Positions 18,059 through 27,353 of a DNA stretch of 64,000 nt are shown piece after piece. The position numbers and the translations under genes are program-made. The first letter of the stretch is position 1. Each line of letters begins with the position of its first letter. The notes below the pieces were generated by a model. That model was given only the letters and a program-made list of their open reading frames with translations, ran no database searches and had not been told where the DNA came from. The DNA comes from Endozoicomonadaceae bacterium (GTDB lineage: Bacteria; Pseudomonadota; Gammaproteobacteria; Pseudomonadales; Endozoicomonadaceae): contig JAGLCE010000026.1 in the NCBI GenBank assembly GCA_023146365.1, forward strand, positions 19,113 to 83,112. Reading direction: 5' to 3'.

Positions 18059-18793
18059 ATGAAAATATTTGTGACGATGCTGCCAGTGATAACAATACTC
18101 TCGCTGATATCAAGCATTGCTGCACACGCTGACGACAGCCTTCCATCCAGCACCGATCCAACGGAGCAGATCGTGACCGCAGCAACAGAAATCATTCTGC
18201 AAAAAACATCAATCTATATCAAAGACCCAGTAAGCAGTATTCATCAAGTCACTGTCATACCACCGGTAAAAACACTCCCACCCTGTGAGCATACTCCCGA
18301 CATTATTATTCCCGGACAAAATCGCCTACTGTTAGGAAACTTTACAGTTAAGGCGGTCTGCCAGAAGCCGCGCTGGTCGATCCATGTCAAAGCGAATGTT
18401 CACATTGAGCTACCTATCATCAAAAGCGCCCGCACCATTGACAGAGAGCAGATTATTCAGGCCAATGATCTAACGATCAATCTGGTTAACCTGAAACACA
18501 TACGAGGTCGCTATTTTACGGAGATACATGCGATCACGGGGAAGATGGCCAGCCGCCGAATAAGCCCGGCACAGATCATCCGGTCAAACATGATCGAACA
18601 ACCACAGATCATCAAAAAACATGATACGGTTGTTATAGAAGCTGGACACAGCGGAGTGACCGTAACTATGACAGGACAGGCACTGGAAAGTGGTGCAATC
18701 AATGAGAGCATTCAGATCAAAAATAACTCATCCGGTAAAGTCGTAAAAGCAAAGATTCTGGGATCCGGCAGAGTAACAACCGTAATCCCGTAA
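18059..18793 (+). CDS. flgA: Flagellar P-ring assembly chaperone FlgA
   Basis: FlgA is the periplasmic chaperone for P-ring formation by FlgI. From the ATG at 18059 the protein has 244 residues, starting with a signal peptide (MKIFVTMLPVITILSLISSIAAHA). An upstream in-frame start at 17963 would put 32 non-signal residues before it and run through the inverted repeats. The C-terminal SAF-like half has RIISPAQ-type residues (RRISPAQIIRSNMIEQPQII) and ends in SIQIKNNSSGKVVKAKILGSGRV, a strong FlgA signature. It is divergent from flgB and convergent with motB. Confidence 0.92.
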   Translation: MKIFVTMLPVITILSLISSIAAHADDSLPSSTDPTEQIVTAATEIILQKTSIYIKDPVSSIHQVTVIPPVKTLPPCEHTPDIIIPGQNRLLLGNFTVKAVCQKPRWSIHVKANVHIELPIIKSARTIDREQIIQANDLTINLVNLKHIRGRYFTEIHAITGKMASRRISPAQIIRSNMIEQPQIIKKHDTVVIEAGHSGVTVTMTGQALESGAINESIQIKNNSSGKVVKAKILGSGRVTTVIP

Positions 18794-18821
18794 TGAGGGA
18801 TTATGACTAGGTTTAACATCA

Positions 18822-19805
18822 TCAATGGAGGGGGGGGCGCAACACTTCCGGTAGATGATTTTCTTCCGTCTTTTCAACAATAACATCGAGTGTCTTCTGC
18901 GACAAAGCAGACTCCTTTTTCTCGCCATTCTCATCAATGGGATAGAACAGACCACGCAGCTTCTCGACGGTTTCCGCTTTGAGCAGCAGAATCTCAATTC
19001 GGCGATTGGAAGGTGACTCTGGAACACTCGGATCAATCGGCATATGATCTGACAACGCTGACACCATCAAGAAACGTTCATCCGGAACCCCGCCATAGGC
19101 CAGAGTTCTCTGCGCAACCTGTGCCCGCGCCCCAGACAGCTTCCAGTTACTGTAGAAATTATTTTCGGAAAAGGACGAAGCATCCGTGTGACCACTGACC
19201 ATAATCGTGCTACCATTCTTGGCAATGACCTTCGCCATCACCATGAGCAGATCTTCATAAAACGGGGTAAGACGACTGCTCCCACGCCGAAACATATGCT
19301 TGTCTTCAAAGTCCAGTATCACCAGCCGTAATCCCTGAGGCAGGATTTCCATATACAGAGAGTCTTCCATCTGGTATTGAGTTTTCTCACTACCGAGCAG
19401 CATTCTAAGATCCCCCATGACATCATCGTAACTCAACCTCTCCCCCTTGGGCATTGGCTGGGTATCACCAATAATCTCGGGACCTGCCCTACCCTGAAGA
19501 CTGGGTCCTTGACGACTGATCTCCTCGGACACATTGGCAGAGCCGTCAAGTTTTATCGGGTGAGGTGAGCCTGCGTGCTGGAATGCACCAGGATCTTTGA
19601 AGTAAGCCGTAATATTTTCCAATTGCTCATCGTCGGTCACACTAAGTAGCCAGAGCACCATAAACAGCGCCATCAACGCCAGAGCCAAATCCGCTATTGC
19701 CACTTTCCAAGAGCCACCGTGAGGTGGACCAGCTCCACCAACCACCTTCTTGATGATAACAACCTTTCCCTTTGATGATGCCACGAACGACGGCTCCTTT
19801 ATCAA
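18822..19805 (-). CDS. motB: Flagellar stator protein MotB
   Basis: MotB anchors the stator to peptidoglycan and forms the proton channel with MotA. In the 327-residue protein the N-terminal plug region is followed by SWKVAIADLALALMALFMVLWLL. The functional channel Asp is residue 39. The C-terminal OmpA-like peptidoglycan-binding domain includes TIMVSGHTDAS and SNRRIEILLL. The start overlaps the motA stop (ATGA). A run of eight G at 18830-18837 near the 3' end could change the last few residues if it slipped. Confidence 0.93.
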   Translation of the reverse strand: MIKEPSFVASSKGKVVIIKKVVGGAGPPHGGSWKVAIADLALALMALFMVLWLLSVTDDEQLENITAYFKDPGAFQHAGSPHPIKLDGSANVSEEISRQGPSLQGRAGPEIIGDTQPMPKGERLSYDDVMGDLRMLLGSEKTQYQMEDSLYMEILPQGLRLVILDFEDKHMFRRGSSRLTPFYEDLLMVMAKVIAKNGSTIMVSGHTDASSFSENNFYSNWKLSGARAQVAQRTLAYGGVPDERFLMVSALSDHMPIDPSVPESPSNRRIEILLLKAETVEKLRGLFYPIDENGEKKESALSQKTLDVIVEKTEENHLPEVLRPPLH

Positions 19806-20662
19806 TCGCTCTGTTCATTAACCACTTTTTCCATGTCAACAAAAGTGGGTTTGATATCGTGAAATAGAGTGCCTCGGCCGGCATCGACCGCCAGCACCGG
19901 CGGCATACCATTACGATAACTACTCAGGCAAATTTTGATACACTCCATCGCCTTCACCTCATAACTGACGGAATAGCCGATGGCCTTGGAAATAGGCCCC
20001 ACAAACCCGTAACCGAACAGTACCCCCATGAAAGTTCCCACCAGAGCAGCCGCGATGTGAGCACCGATCGCTTCAGCCGGACCGTCCAATGAACCCATGG
20101 TAATAACTATTCCCAGCACTGCCGCCACAATCCCGAACCCAGGGAGCGATTCAGCCATTTCATGCAGTGCATGCCCTGGATGATCAGCTTCATCAGAAGC
20201 CGTCTTAATGGATTCATCCATTAATGCATCAAAATCATGGGGCTCCAGATTATCGACCAGTGACAGTCGTGAGAAGTCACAGATAAAGCTAACCAGCGCA
20301 TGCTTACCCTGAACTGTCGGAAATTTTGAAAACAAGGCACTCTGTTCCGGATCCTCAATATGCTCTTCCAATATTTTCTTGCCACCAGGCTTACGGGCGG
20401 TTTTGAACAAATCATGCATAAGATGCAGCAGGTTCATGAACAATTCAGAGTTATAACCGGATCCGGTGAAAACATACTTAGAGTGTCGTATAGTATCCTT
20501 GACTACATGCATGGGATTACCCACTACAAAAGCACCGAACGCTGCCCCCATGATGATCAGAACCTCATAAGGCTGCCAAAGCGCTATCAGATGGCCGTGG
20601 GATAATACATAACCACCCCCGACCGATAAAATTACCATTAGTAGCCCAACAATTTTTGACAT
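19802..20662 (-). CDS. motA: Flagellar stator protein MotA
   Basis: MotA is the four-helix proton-channel partner of MotB. The 286-residue protein has MotA landmarks: GLLMVILSVGGGYVLSHGHL at the start, FGAFVVGNPMHVVKD, the cytoplasmic loop, and the last two helices (ESLPGFGIVAAVLGIVITMG and AALVGTFMGVLFGYGFVGP). It lies 16 bp after fliA and is coupled to motB. A sodium-type PomA is less likely by length and MotB pairing, but the ion is not proven by sequence. Confidence 0.94.
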   Translation of the reverse strand: MSKIVGLLMVILSVGGGYVLSHGHLIALWQPYEVLIIMGAAFGAFVVGNPMHVVKDTIRHSKYVFTGSGYNSELFMNLLHLMHDLFKTARKPGGKKILEEHIEDPEQSALFSKFPTVQGKHALVSFICDFSRLSLVDNLEPHDFDALMDESIKTASDEADHPGHALHEMAESLPGFGIVAAVLGIVITMGSLDGPAEAIGAHIAAALVGTFMGVLFGYGFVGPISKAIGYSVSYEVKAMECIKICLSSYRNGMPPVLAVDAGRGTLFHDIKPTFVDMEKVVNEQSD

Positions 20663-20678
20663 ACAATCAGTTACTCCG

Positions 20679-21398
20679 TTATGTTTCCATATAGCTTCTT
20701 AGTTTCAATACACCCTGTCTATGCAACTGGCAGACTCTGGATTCTGTTACTTCCAAAATCAGTGCAATCTCTTTCATGTTCATTTCGTGTACGTAATACA
20801 GATTCAATAACTGCTGTTCACGTTCCGATATCTTGTCGATCGCATCGGATAGTGCCTGACCACAACGCGCTTTGAAAAAATTCGTGTCAACAGGCTCATC
20901 TTCTTTACCTTGCTCACCACTCTCTTCCAAGGCATCCAGACTCAATAACCGAGCGCTATGCGTGTTTATCAGCATCTGCTGATATTCCCGAAGCCCCAGA
21001 TCCAGCTCTTGGGCAATATCCCGATCGGTTGCCGGATGCCCTAGCCGCGCCTCAACCACAGTAATAGCTCGGGCAATCTTCTGACTTTCTTCACGAATCC
21101 GGCGAGGACGCCAGTCGCCTTCACGAACCAAATCGACCATGGCCCCCCGTATCCGTGGACGAGCAAAATATTCAAACGCCACGTTATTGCCCTGATCATA
21201 TCGCCCAGCCGCTTCCAGAAGCCCCACCACTCCAGACTGAATCAGATCTTCCACTGGTGTGCGATGTCCCAGTGATCCCACTAAGTGGTACGCAATCTTT
21301 CTGACCAGTCCCATATGCTTGCGAACCAGCTCGTTGACACCTGATTCCTGAATATTTTGGTAGTTCCTGACAGCGTTCGGTTGATCCTGTTTTTTCAT
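20679..21398 (-). CDS. fliA: Flagellar sigma factor FliA (sigma28)
   Basis: FliA directs RNA polymerase to late flagellar genes (flagellin, flgM, motor). The protein has 239 residues. Region 2 reads LVRKIAYHLVGSLGHRTPVEDLIQSGVVGLLEAA, and region 4 is SEREQQLLNLYYVHEMNMKEIALILEVTESRVCQLH. Both match sigma28. Candidate target promoters are seen before both flagellins and before flgM. It lies within the fliD-to-motB gene run. Confidence 0.96.
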   Translation of the reverse strand: MKKQDQPNAVRNYQNIQESGVNELVRKHMGLVRKIAYHLVGSLGHRTPVEDLIQSGVVGLLEAAGRYDQGNNVAFEYFARPRIRGAMVDLVREGDWRPRRIREESQKIARAITVVEARLGHPATDRDIAQELDLGLREYQQMLINTHSARLLSLDALEESGEQGKEDEPVDTNFFKARCGQALSDAIDKISEREQQLLNLYYVHEMNMKEIALILEVTESRVCQLHRQGVLKLRSYMET

Positions 21399-21444
21399 AG
21401 CAGATGTACCGCCATCTTTTGCTCACTGTAGCGTCCTTGCTCCA

Positions 21445-21945
21445 CTACTGAATCACCAGATTAGTTATCATGATGTCATCGACACCTGAATCTTTGACGC
21501 CTTCTTCCTCAAACAAATCCATCAGACTTTTCAACGCACGCTCACGAATTTGGTCTGGCGCTTCAGGCTGGATAACATCGACATATGGCAAACCGCTAAG
21601 AATCTCGATAAATCGATGTCGAATCATCGGACTGTAATCGGCCAAAGTATCCCGAGATAGCTCACTCTTAATTTTGATCGACAACTCAATTTGCATATAT
21701 CGAGCTCGGCGATCCCCAGTTAGCGACAAAACAAACGGACTCAGTGGATAAAAAATAGGTTTGGCGGGAGCCGGCTCCACGACTTCCGCTGGCTTCTCTT
21801 CAGCGCCACCTTTCTGCATCATGAAAAATACCGCTGCACCACCGCCGCCCAAACCCAACACGAGCAGCACAATTAAGATAATCAACAGAATGTTGGTCGA
21901 TTTACCGGAACCTTTTTGTTCCTTCTCTGCATTCTCTTCACTCAT
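21445..21945 (-). CDS. fliL: Flagellar basal body-associated protein FliL
   Basis: FliL is a single-pass membrane protein around the stators that supports motor function. The ATG at 21945 follows AGGAG and gives 166 residues. A charged N-terminus is followed by one membrane segment (ILLIILIVLLVLGLGGGGAAVFF), then a periplasmic domain ending DSGVDDIMITNLVIQ. In many relatives fliL heads fliLMNOPQR. Here it sits between fliK and fliA, while fliM to fliP are far away. Confidence 0.9.
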   Translation of the reverse strand: MSEENAEKEQKGSGKSTNILLIILIVLLVLGLGGGGAAVFFMMQKGGAEEKPAEVVEPAPAKPIFYPLSPFVLSLTGDRRARYMQIELSIKIKSELSRDTLADYSPMIRHRFIEILSGLPYVDVIQPEAPDQIRERALKSLMDLFEEEGVKDSGVDDIMITNLVIQ

Positions 21946-21992
21946 GAATAGCTCTCCTAAAGCATTACCTCTAACCAATATTTAACAGGCTT

Positions 21993-23273
21993 TCAGGCAT
22001 AGATATCCAAAATTCCAGCGGAATGCTGCTGCATGGCAGCAGGTAACATTCTTTTATCACTTGAAACATCGGCAGACAAAAATGAAGCTGAAGTCGTCTG
22101 TGCATGCTCATCTGCAGCGTGCTGTGGATCACGCCCCTGATCGGTTGCGACATCCACGCTGACTAGGTTTAGCTGTTGTTCTTCAAGGTATTGACGCAAC
22201 CGTTCCGTCTGCTGGATAATTAATTCTCGCAGGCCATGCTGGCTGGCAGTAAACTGCACAGAAACCTGATCTCCATCAATCGCCAGTGCAATCTTAAGAT
22301 GCCCCAACCCCGGTGGATCCATACGGATATGAGCCTCTTGGAGATCTCGGTTAATCATGACCATGACCCGATCCCCTAGCTGACTAAGACTGGCAGGATC
22401 CAACACGGTTCTAGCGACAACTGGCTTTTCAATCATGGACGCAGCAGGAGTTTCTGTGACTGAGACTGAGACTGATCGCTCATAAACTGAGAGTCCCATG
22501 GGCTGCACTTCAATAGAACGAGCCTGTAACTGGGCATCGGGTACCGATGCTAATTCAACCGTTGGAAGCGCTCCTGTCCCATCATGTGCCGGTACAGAAG
22601 GCATTATGCGAGGTGGTTCTGATAGTGATAGCAATGATGTCTGTGATGGCTGTAATGGCTGTGAGCCTTGCTCTGTTTTTGCTACCGCAGGCTCTATATC
22701 TGGCTGGCTGACTTGTGACGTCAGCTTCAACGGTATGACGGCAGGTAGCACCAGAGCCTTTTCCGCCATGACATTATCAGCATACGTTCCAGCTTTCAGC
22801 GTTTGTAGCGCACTGGTCATCTCCTTAGCCGGAACAGCCTGCTCAGAAAGAACCTTCGATATGATGGCTGGCAGAATGCTGGCCGGATCAGTCAATGCCT
22901 TTGTTGGTAAGTCTGAAAACTCACTGTCAGTAACCGTTTCAGGCGTTAGCAGGCTGGGGAGAAGAGCCGATTCAAGGTCAGCCGTTGGGTTCAGCCACGG
23001 CTCCAATACAGTTGTCAAAACAGGCTGTTCTGCTGGCAGCCCACTCTCTAACGGAGCCACCTCCACAAGAGACTGCACCAAATCCAACTCACTGGGTGCT
23101 GTAGATACTTCTGCCGATAGCATTTCGCTAAACAGCTCAGCAAAGGCTTGCTTCTGTCCAGGATCTACCGAACCTGCCTCTGTCGTCGGTGCTGACTGCG
23201 GCTGCAGTGGCGTGGTAACAGGCATAGTACTCGGAAGAAGACTACTGTCCGTAATAACTGTCGAACCTTCCAT
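21993..23273 (-). CDS. fliK: Flagellar hook-length control protein FliK
   Basis: FliK measures the hook and switches export specificity through FlhB. The 426-residue protein has a long low-complexity Ser/Pro/Ala/Thr region. The conserved C-terminal domain, including ARIRMDPPGLG-like HIRMDPPGLGHLKIALAIDG and LRELIIQQTERLRQYLEEQQLNL, is the FliK signature. The N-terminal part is not conserved by nature. A long antisense frame over the gene is a composition shadow. Confidence 0.92.
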   Translation of the reverse strand: MEGSTVITDSSLLPSTMPVTTPLQPQSAPTTEAGSVDPGQKQAFAELFSEMLSAEVSTAPSELDLVQSLVEVAPLESGLPAEQPVLTTVLEPWLNPTADLESALLPSLLTPETVTDSEFSDLPTKALTDPASILPAIISKVLSEQAVPAKEMTSALQTLKAGTYADNVMAEKALVLPAVIPLKLTSQVSQPDIEPAVAKTEQGSQPLQPSQTSLLSLSEPPRIMPSVPAHDGTGALPTVELASVPDAQLQARSIEVQPMGLSVYERSVSVSVTETPAASMIEKPVVARTVLDPASLSQLGDRVMVMINRDLQEAHIRMDPPGLGHLKIALAIDGDQVSVQFTASQHGLRELIIQQTERLRQYLEEQQLNLVSVDVATDQGRDPQHAADEHAQTTSASFLSADVSSDKRMLPAAMQQHSAGILDIYA

Positions 23274-23299
23274 GATAGCTCAAACCTAACGTTTACTAA

Positions 23300-23626
23300 T
23301 TACATATTCCAGGTCGTCTGATACGACGATATCGCCGTATGCTTATCCTGGATACCGCACAACTTTTTTCTCGCTCGCTCTCGCTCAGCGACACCTTCTG
23401 ACACAATCTTTCGGTATAACTGCTCCAGCGTACGCAACGCTGCAAGCACCTCGTCAGACGGACAGCCGCCTGACAAGCCCTTCTCAGCCAGTGCTCTTGC
23501 ACGAGGCTCAATCTGTTTCAAAGTCATCCAGTCCGCCGCTGTCAATGCCTGCCTCAGCTTTTCACTGACCGCCAGCAATGCCTGCGCCAACGCTGTTTCA
23601 CTGGGCAGTTGCTGCCTTGCTGTCAT
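23300..23626 (-). CDS. fliT: FliT-like flagellar chaperone
   Basis: The product is a small helical protein of 108 residues directly after fliS, where FliT, the chaperone of filament cap FliD, is usually found. The helices KLRQALTAADWMTLKQIEPRARALAEKG and LRTLEQLYRKIVSEGVAERERARKKL fit the FliT pattern of antiparallel helices. No sharp motif exists, so the call rests mainly on size and position. The ATG at 23626 has GAGGG 8 nt upstream and overlaps the end of fliS by 29 bp. A TTG at 23641 is less likely. Confidence 0.65.
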   Translation of the reverse strand: MTARQQLPSETALAQALLAVSEKLRQALTAADWMTLKQIEPRARALAEKGLSGGCPSDEVLAALRTLEQLYRKIVSEGVAERERARKKLCGIQDKHTAISSYQTTWNM

Positions 23627-24014
23627 CGCTTTTGCCCTCAATGGAGTCCCAAGCCGTCTTGATCTCCAGCATCAGCCGCTGGACTTCTTCCAGTTTTTCC
23701 AGAGAAGACTCATGATTGGCAGCCATCAACTGTCTGATGCAGTAGTTGTAGAGCGCCCGGAGGTTACTCGCTATTTCGCCGCCCCTCTCTTCATCAATGG
23801 CTTCGTCTAGGGCCAGCAGAATATCGATGGCATGGGTCACGGCCTTGCCTTTATCTCCAATCTGATTTCTTTGCAGAAAACCCTTGGCTTTCTGCAACGT
23901 CATCATTAGATTGCCAAACAACAACTGGATCAAACGGTGTGGATCAGCCGTCAGGGCCTGCGCCTGGTTCTGGGTGGTGCGGTATGCGCCTAGTCCTACC
24001 GTATCGGTCGGCAT
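23598..24014 (-). CDS. fliS: Flagellin export chaperone FliS
   Basis: FliS binds the C-terminus of flagellin and prevents premature assembly. The 138-residue protein has the family landmarks AYRTTQNQAQALTADPHRLIQLLFGNLMMTLQKAKGFL, then KAVTHAIDILLALDEAI, and GGEIASNLRALYNYCIRQLMAANH. A strong AGGAGG precedes the ATG. It lies between fliD and the FliT-like gene. Confidence 0.95.
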   Translation of the reverse strand: MPTDTVGLGAYRTTQNQAQALTADPHRLIQLLFGNLMMTLQKAKGFLQRNQIGDKGKAVTHAIDILLALDEAIDEERGGEIASNLRALYNYCIRQLMAANHESSLEKLEEVQRLMLEIKTAWDSIEGKSDDSKAATAQ

Positions 24015-24055
24015 ACAAGCCTCCTAATTTGTTGAAACCAATTTATTATTCTGCG

Positions 24056-25423
24056 TTAATTGTCGTTGTTATTCGACAAGCTGCGCAGTGCCTGCGTCAG
24101 ATAAGACGCTGAACTATTGAATTGTCCCATCACCTCTTCCATGGTTTGGAACTGAGATACCCAGTAACTGCGAACCTGTTCCATCTGGGCATCTAATTTC
24201 AGAGTCTCGGCATCGATATCCAGCAGGCCATCCTGCAGGCGATCCATACGCGTCTTGATCAGACCAGATGAGCTGTCATAGCTCTTCAGTTTTTCCGACA
24301 GAGTCGACATCAATCCATCGTCTCCAGAGAAAAAGCTCTCCAACTTGCTGTAATGGTTAGTGACGCCTGCTTTGAATTTGCTTTCATCTATCTCAAGGGC
24401 GCCGGTACTACTGGTGAAGATTCCCATTTGAGAAAGGCTCAAACTTTCGGAACCCACGGTATAAGAGTCCCCCACAGCATTGCGCATTAAGCTGGATAAA
24501 ATCCGAGTCTGGGAGTCGCCGTGCAACGCTGATGCGCCGCCTCCTTCGGAGAAATTGGTCACACTGTTTCGAGTAGTGACGAGATCATTGTACGCAGCGA
24601 CAAACCGTCGTATCGAATTTGAGGCTGCAGACTCATCTTGAAAAACAGTCACCGATACCGGTGTCGCGCTGACGGATTTCAGATCAAGAGTCACACCATC
24701 GATAAAATCTTCAATCGTGTTATCGCCATGAGTAATCTGGATACTGTTCGGGTTGGCAGGGTCGCCCAAGGTGACTTCTGCGTCTGCGGCGGCCTGCAAA
24801 TCGCTGATTCCTGCGGTTATCGTTTGATCACCGCCACCGATTGTCAGACCGGTAATATCGATTGTCACGGTATTGGCCACACCGGTGTTATCTCCCGTAA
24901 TCAGAAGTCTTTTTTGGCCACCGTTATTAATAAATGCGGCTCTAATACCGGGATTATTTTCAGCATCATTAATAGCATCACGAATTCCCGTCAGCGTGTT
25001 GTTACTACTGTCCAGAGTCAGATCAAGGTCCTCTCCACCAACGGAAAGTTTTAACGTTCCGGTTCCAAAGGTATCTGTACTATTGAAATCTGCGGTTGCC
25101 ATCTGATGGTTAGTGGCCAGTGCAGAAACGGTGAAGGTATAGTTGCCGGTAGAGGATGATGCGGAAGGTGTGACAGTCAGAACATCTAAATCACTAACTG
25201 TTGCTCGACGTTTAACCAGTGCACTGCCATCCGAAAGATCTGAGATAACGTCATCAAAGGAATTGAGGGCGCCCTGTAACTGCCCTAGAGCCGATAACTC
25301 AAAAGTATCAACATTTTTCTGGCGCTGAAGTGAGGACTCTTTCGGTATTCGCTGAACCTGTACCAGCGAGTCGATCAACGCCTTGGTATCCAGGCCTGAA
25401 TTAATACCATTAAGGGTAAGCAT
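24056..25423 (-). CDS. fliD: Filament cap protein FliD (HAP2)
   Basis: FliD caps the filament tip and helps flagellin fold into place. The 455-residue protein has an N-terminus with LTLNGINSGLDTKALIDSLVQVQRIPKE and a C-terminal coiled coil ending YWVSQFQTMEEVMGQFNSSASYLTQALRSL, both diagnostic. The centre is Thr/Asp-rich and variable. It follows fliC after a clear terminator. Confidence 0.94.
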   Translation of the reverse strand: MLTLNGINSGLDTKALIDSLVQVQRIPKESSLQRQKNVDTFELSALGQLQGALNSFDDVISDLSDGSALVKRRATVSDLDVLTVTPSASSSTGNYTFTVSALATNHQMATADFNSTDTFGTGTLKLSVGGEDLDLTLDSSNNTLTGIRDAINDAENNPGIRAAFINNGGQKRLLITGDNTGVANTVTIDITGLTIGGGDQTITAGISDLQAAADAEVTLGDPANPNSIQITHGDNTIEDFIDGVTLDLKSVSATPVSVTVFQDESAASNSIRRFVAAYNDLVTTRNSVTNFSEGGGASALHGDSQTRILSSLMRNAVGDSYTVGSESLSLSQMGIFTSSTGALEIDESKFKAGVTNHYSKLESFFSGDDGLMSTLSEKLKSYDSSSGLIKTRMDRLQDGLLDIDAETLKLDAQMEQVRSYWVSQFQTMEEVMGQFNSSASYLTQALRSLSNNNDN

Positions 25424-25464
25424 GACTTTCTTTAAACCTCTAACTTCTTAAATACTGCACTGAT

Positions 25465-25505
25465 AAAAAAACTATAGGCAAGAGAGAATCCCCCCTGCCT
25501 ATAGT
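25465..25505 (-). terminator. Rho-independent terminator of fliC (first copy)
   Basis: A perfect 10-bp stem (ACTATAGGCA with TGCCTATAGT) encloses a 15-nt loop at 25471-25505. On the minus strand it is followed by a run of seven U. It lies 20 bp past the flagellin stop. This would stop most highly expressed flagellin transcription before fliD. Confidence 0.9.
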
Positions 25506-25525
25506 GTTGTCGACCAGATTGTGAT

Positions 25526-26656
25526 TTACTGAAGCAGGGAGAGTACACTTTGTGTCTGTGAGTTAGCCTGAGCCAACATCGCTGTACCTGCTTGCTGCAT
25601 TACTTGGTACTTGGCCAAATTAGCTGTTTCCACGGCGAAATCCGTATCCACGATTCGGCTTTTTGAAGCAGAAACGTTCTCACGAATGTTGCTGAGGTTG
25701 GAAATTGTGGTGCTTAGACGGTTTTGAACCGCACCGAGATCCGCTCGCTGGTCATCCACGTCTGCAATCGCCGCATCAACGATAGCAACCGCTTGCTGAG
25801 CGCCACTGGCAGTTGAGATATCCACTTTGGATACGTTCTCAACCGAAAAGACTTCGGTAGCGCCGGTACTCGCCGTTGCATGCGCTGCTAGTATGCCCGA
25901 AGACGTATTGCTCGTAATGACGATGTTACTACCTTCAGTAATAACCTGCAGATCCTTTGAGCTTGTCGATGAAGCCAAAGCCGTTCTGATTTTATCGGCT
26001 AAGCTATCGATCGTATCGGTAGCGGCAGAAAAAGTCACAGAAATCTCTTCATTTGCAATAGAACCTGTATTATCAGCGTCATGACCAAAGGCAATCGTTT
26101 CACCATCAGCAATACCGTCTACATTAAATACAGCCATACTACGTATGCCGATATCAGCAGCACCCGATGCTGACAGACTGATACCCAATGTTTCGCCGGC
26201 ATTGGCACCGATCTGAAACTGCTGGGTACCGTAACTGCCATCCATCAGAATCTGTCCACCGAAGGTGGTGGTGTCAGAGATACGAGTCATCTCTGCCTGT
26301 AGTGCTTGAACCTCTTTCTGCAAAGCTGAACGGTCAGCGGTAGAGTTAGAACCGTTGGCTGATTGCAGAGCCACTTCTCGAATCCGTTGAAGGATGTTGG
26401 TAGTTTCTTGCAGTGCGCCTTCCGCTGTCTGCGCCAGGGATATCCCATTGTTGGCGTTAGAAATAGCCACAGTCAGCCCCCTAGACTGTGAGCTCAAACG
26501 ATTGGATATCTGCAGACCCGCTGCATCATCCGCTGCACTGTTTATTTTCAATCCAGAAGACAGACGTTGCATCGCCGTCTTCAAGCCATCCGATGTTGCC
26601 ATCAGGTTACGCTGTGCATTCATTGAATAAACGTTTGTGTTTACTGTAAATCCCAT
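25526..26656 (-). CDS. fliC: Flagellin FliC, copy 1
   Basis: Flagellin is the filament subunit. The 376-residue protein begins [44 protein letters not shown] and ends with [25 protein letters not shown]. These are the D0/D1 helices needed for filament assembly, FliS binding and export. It differs from the second copy at 27547-28677 at about 28 positions by my count. It has its own sigma28-like promoter and a strong terminator. Confidence 0.96.
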   Translation of the reverse strand: MGFTVNTNVYSMNAQRNLMATSDGLKTAMQRLSSGLKINSAADDAAGLQISNRLSSQSRGLTVAISNANNGISLAQTAEGALQETTNILQRIREVALQSANGSNSTADRSALQKEVQALQAEMTRISDTTTFGGQILMDGSYGTQQFQIGANAGETLGISLSASGAADIGIRSMAVFNVDGIADGETIAFGHDADNTGSIANEEISVTFSAATDTIDSLADKIRTALASSTSSKDLQVITEGSNIVITSNTSSGILAAHATASTGATEVFSVENVSKVDISTASGAQQAVAIVDAAIADVDDQRADLGAVQNRLSTTISNLSNIRENVSASKSRIVDTDFAVETANLAKYQVMQQAGTAMLAQANSQTQSVLSLLQ

Positions 26657-26753
26657 GTGTACATCTCCATCTAATAAACTTACTTCCGATGGTCTGCTTT
26701 AACAAGAAAGCAGTTTTCCCCCTCGAATCGTTTTTTACGACCCGTCACTTACC

Positions 26754-26781
26754 TATTCGGAAAAACAGTCAAAAATCTTAA
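26754..26781 (-). promoter_or_regulatory. Candidate sigma28 promoter of fliC copy 1
   Basis: On the minus strand TTAAG (26781-26777) is followed by a 15-nt spacer and TCCGAATA (26761-26754), close to TAAA-N15-GCCGATAA. It is about 98 bp upstream of the ATG. The same element is found upstream of the second flagellin gene, which supports function. Confidence 0.6.
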
Positions 26782-26865
26782 ATCGAATATGTTTTTTTTA
26801 TTTTAAAAACAACAAGTTAGAACGTCATATAAATGACGATACAAGCATTATAGCCCCGCAACACT

Positions 26866-26905
26866 CATGCATTATGATGTAATGGCATGCATTATTATGT
26901 AATGA
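26866..26905. repeat. Tandem pair of 20-bp near-palindromic repeats
   Basis: catgcattatgatgtaatgg at 26866-26885 is followed directly by catgcattattatgtaatga at 26886-26905. Each contains CATTA and TAATG flanking a central 5 bp, so each unit is a partial palindrome like a dimer-binding operator. The homologous stretch near 28890-28909 in the fliC2/fliQ gap has one copy only. Upstream at 26822-26838 there is a further inverted repeat (CGTCAT...ATGACG). Confidence 0.75.
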
Positions 26906-26999
26906 CTCTCTTTTCTGCATTGAATCAATTAAATTTCAATAAAAAGACATTCATAATCAGCAATCGAAATAAACAAATCCCTTCGTTTATTTCAATGAA

Positions 27000-27277
27000 C
27001 ACTACTATTCTGTGATTGGCATCACTGAGTGACGATCTACTAATAACCTTCGTGCCAAGATGAGAATGATGGGCATTTTTACTATTAAAGCTGACATCAA
27101 TATCTCGCAGTGATTTTCTGCCTATTACCTGAGAGAACCGCATAACGAGCAACTGGCCCCAGCAGATGAGATTACGTACACGATAATCGCCATTATGCCG
27201 GTCAGTAGTTTTTTAAAACTTGTTTCATGGAAGAAATTTTAAACGTTGGTAAAAAAAATGGTGTTAGAATGCTTCAT
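27000..27277 (-). pseudogene. IS4-family (DUF4372-type) transposase N-terminal remnant
   Basis: Reading the minus strand from the ATG at 27277, which has a good ribosome site (AAGGAGATAGAC before it), gives MKHSNTIF. Two stops follow early. The frame then shows DRHNGDYRVRNLICWGQLLV and MRFSQVIGRKSLRDI, then LGTKVISRSSLSDAN. This is the N-terminal domain of IS4-type transposases. Sequence after about 27000 returns to the duplicated fliC/fliQ intergenic sequence. About 90 codons remain, so it is inactive. Confidence 0.75.
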
Positions 27278-27353
27278 GTCTATCTCCTTGCGAGGTTAGA
27301 AAAGCTGTATCAACAACGGCTATTCTATCATATCGTACGGGGCATAGGCTCTT

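Noticed and set aside
18785..18805. TAATCCC...GGGATTA palindrome between flgA and motB stops as a terminator
   Set aside because: A 7-bp stem without a U tract on either side; it overlaps the flgA stop, so not a convincing terminator.
18830..18837. Run of eight G in motB as a phase-variation tract
   Set aside because: It lies only five codons before the stop, so slippage would change just the tail; no evidence for switching.
22498..23289. Long plus-strand frame antisense to fliK (263 codons)
   Set aside because: It is fully antisense to a well-identified gene, Cys/Ser/Gly-rich and without domain features; a composition shadow of the Ser/Ala/Thr-rich FliK region.
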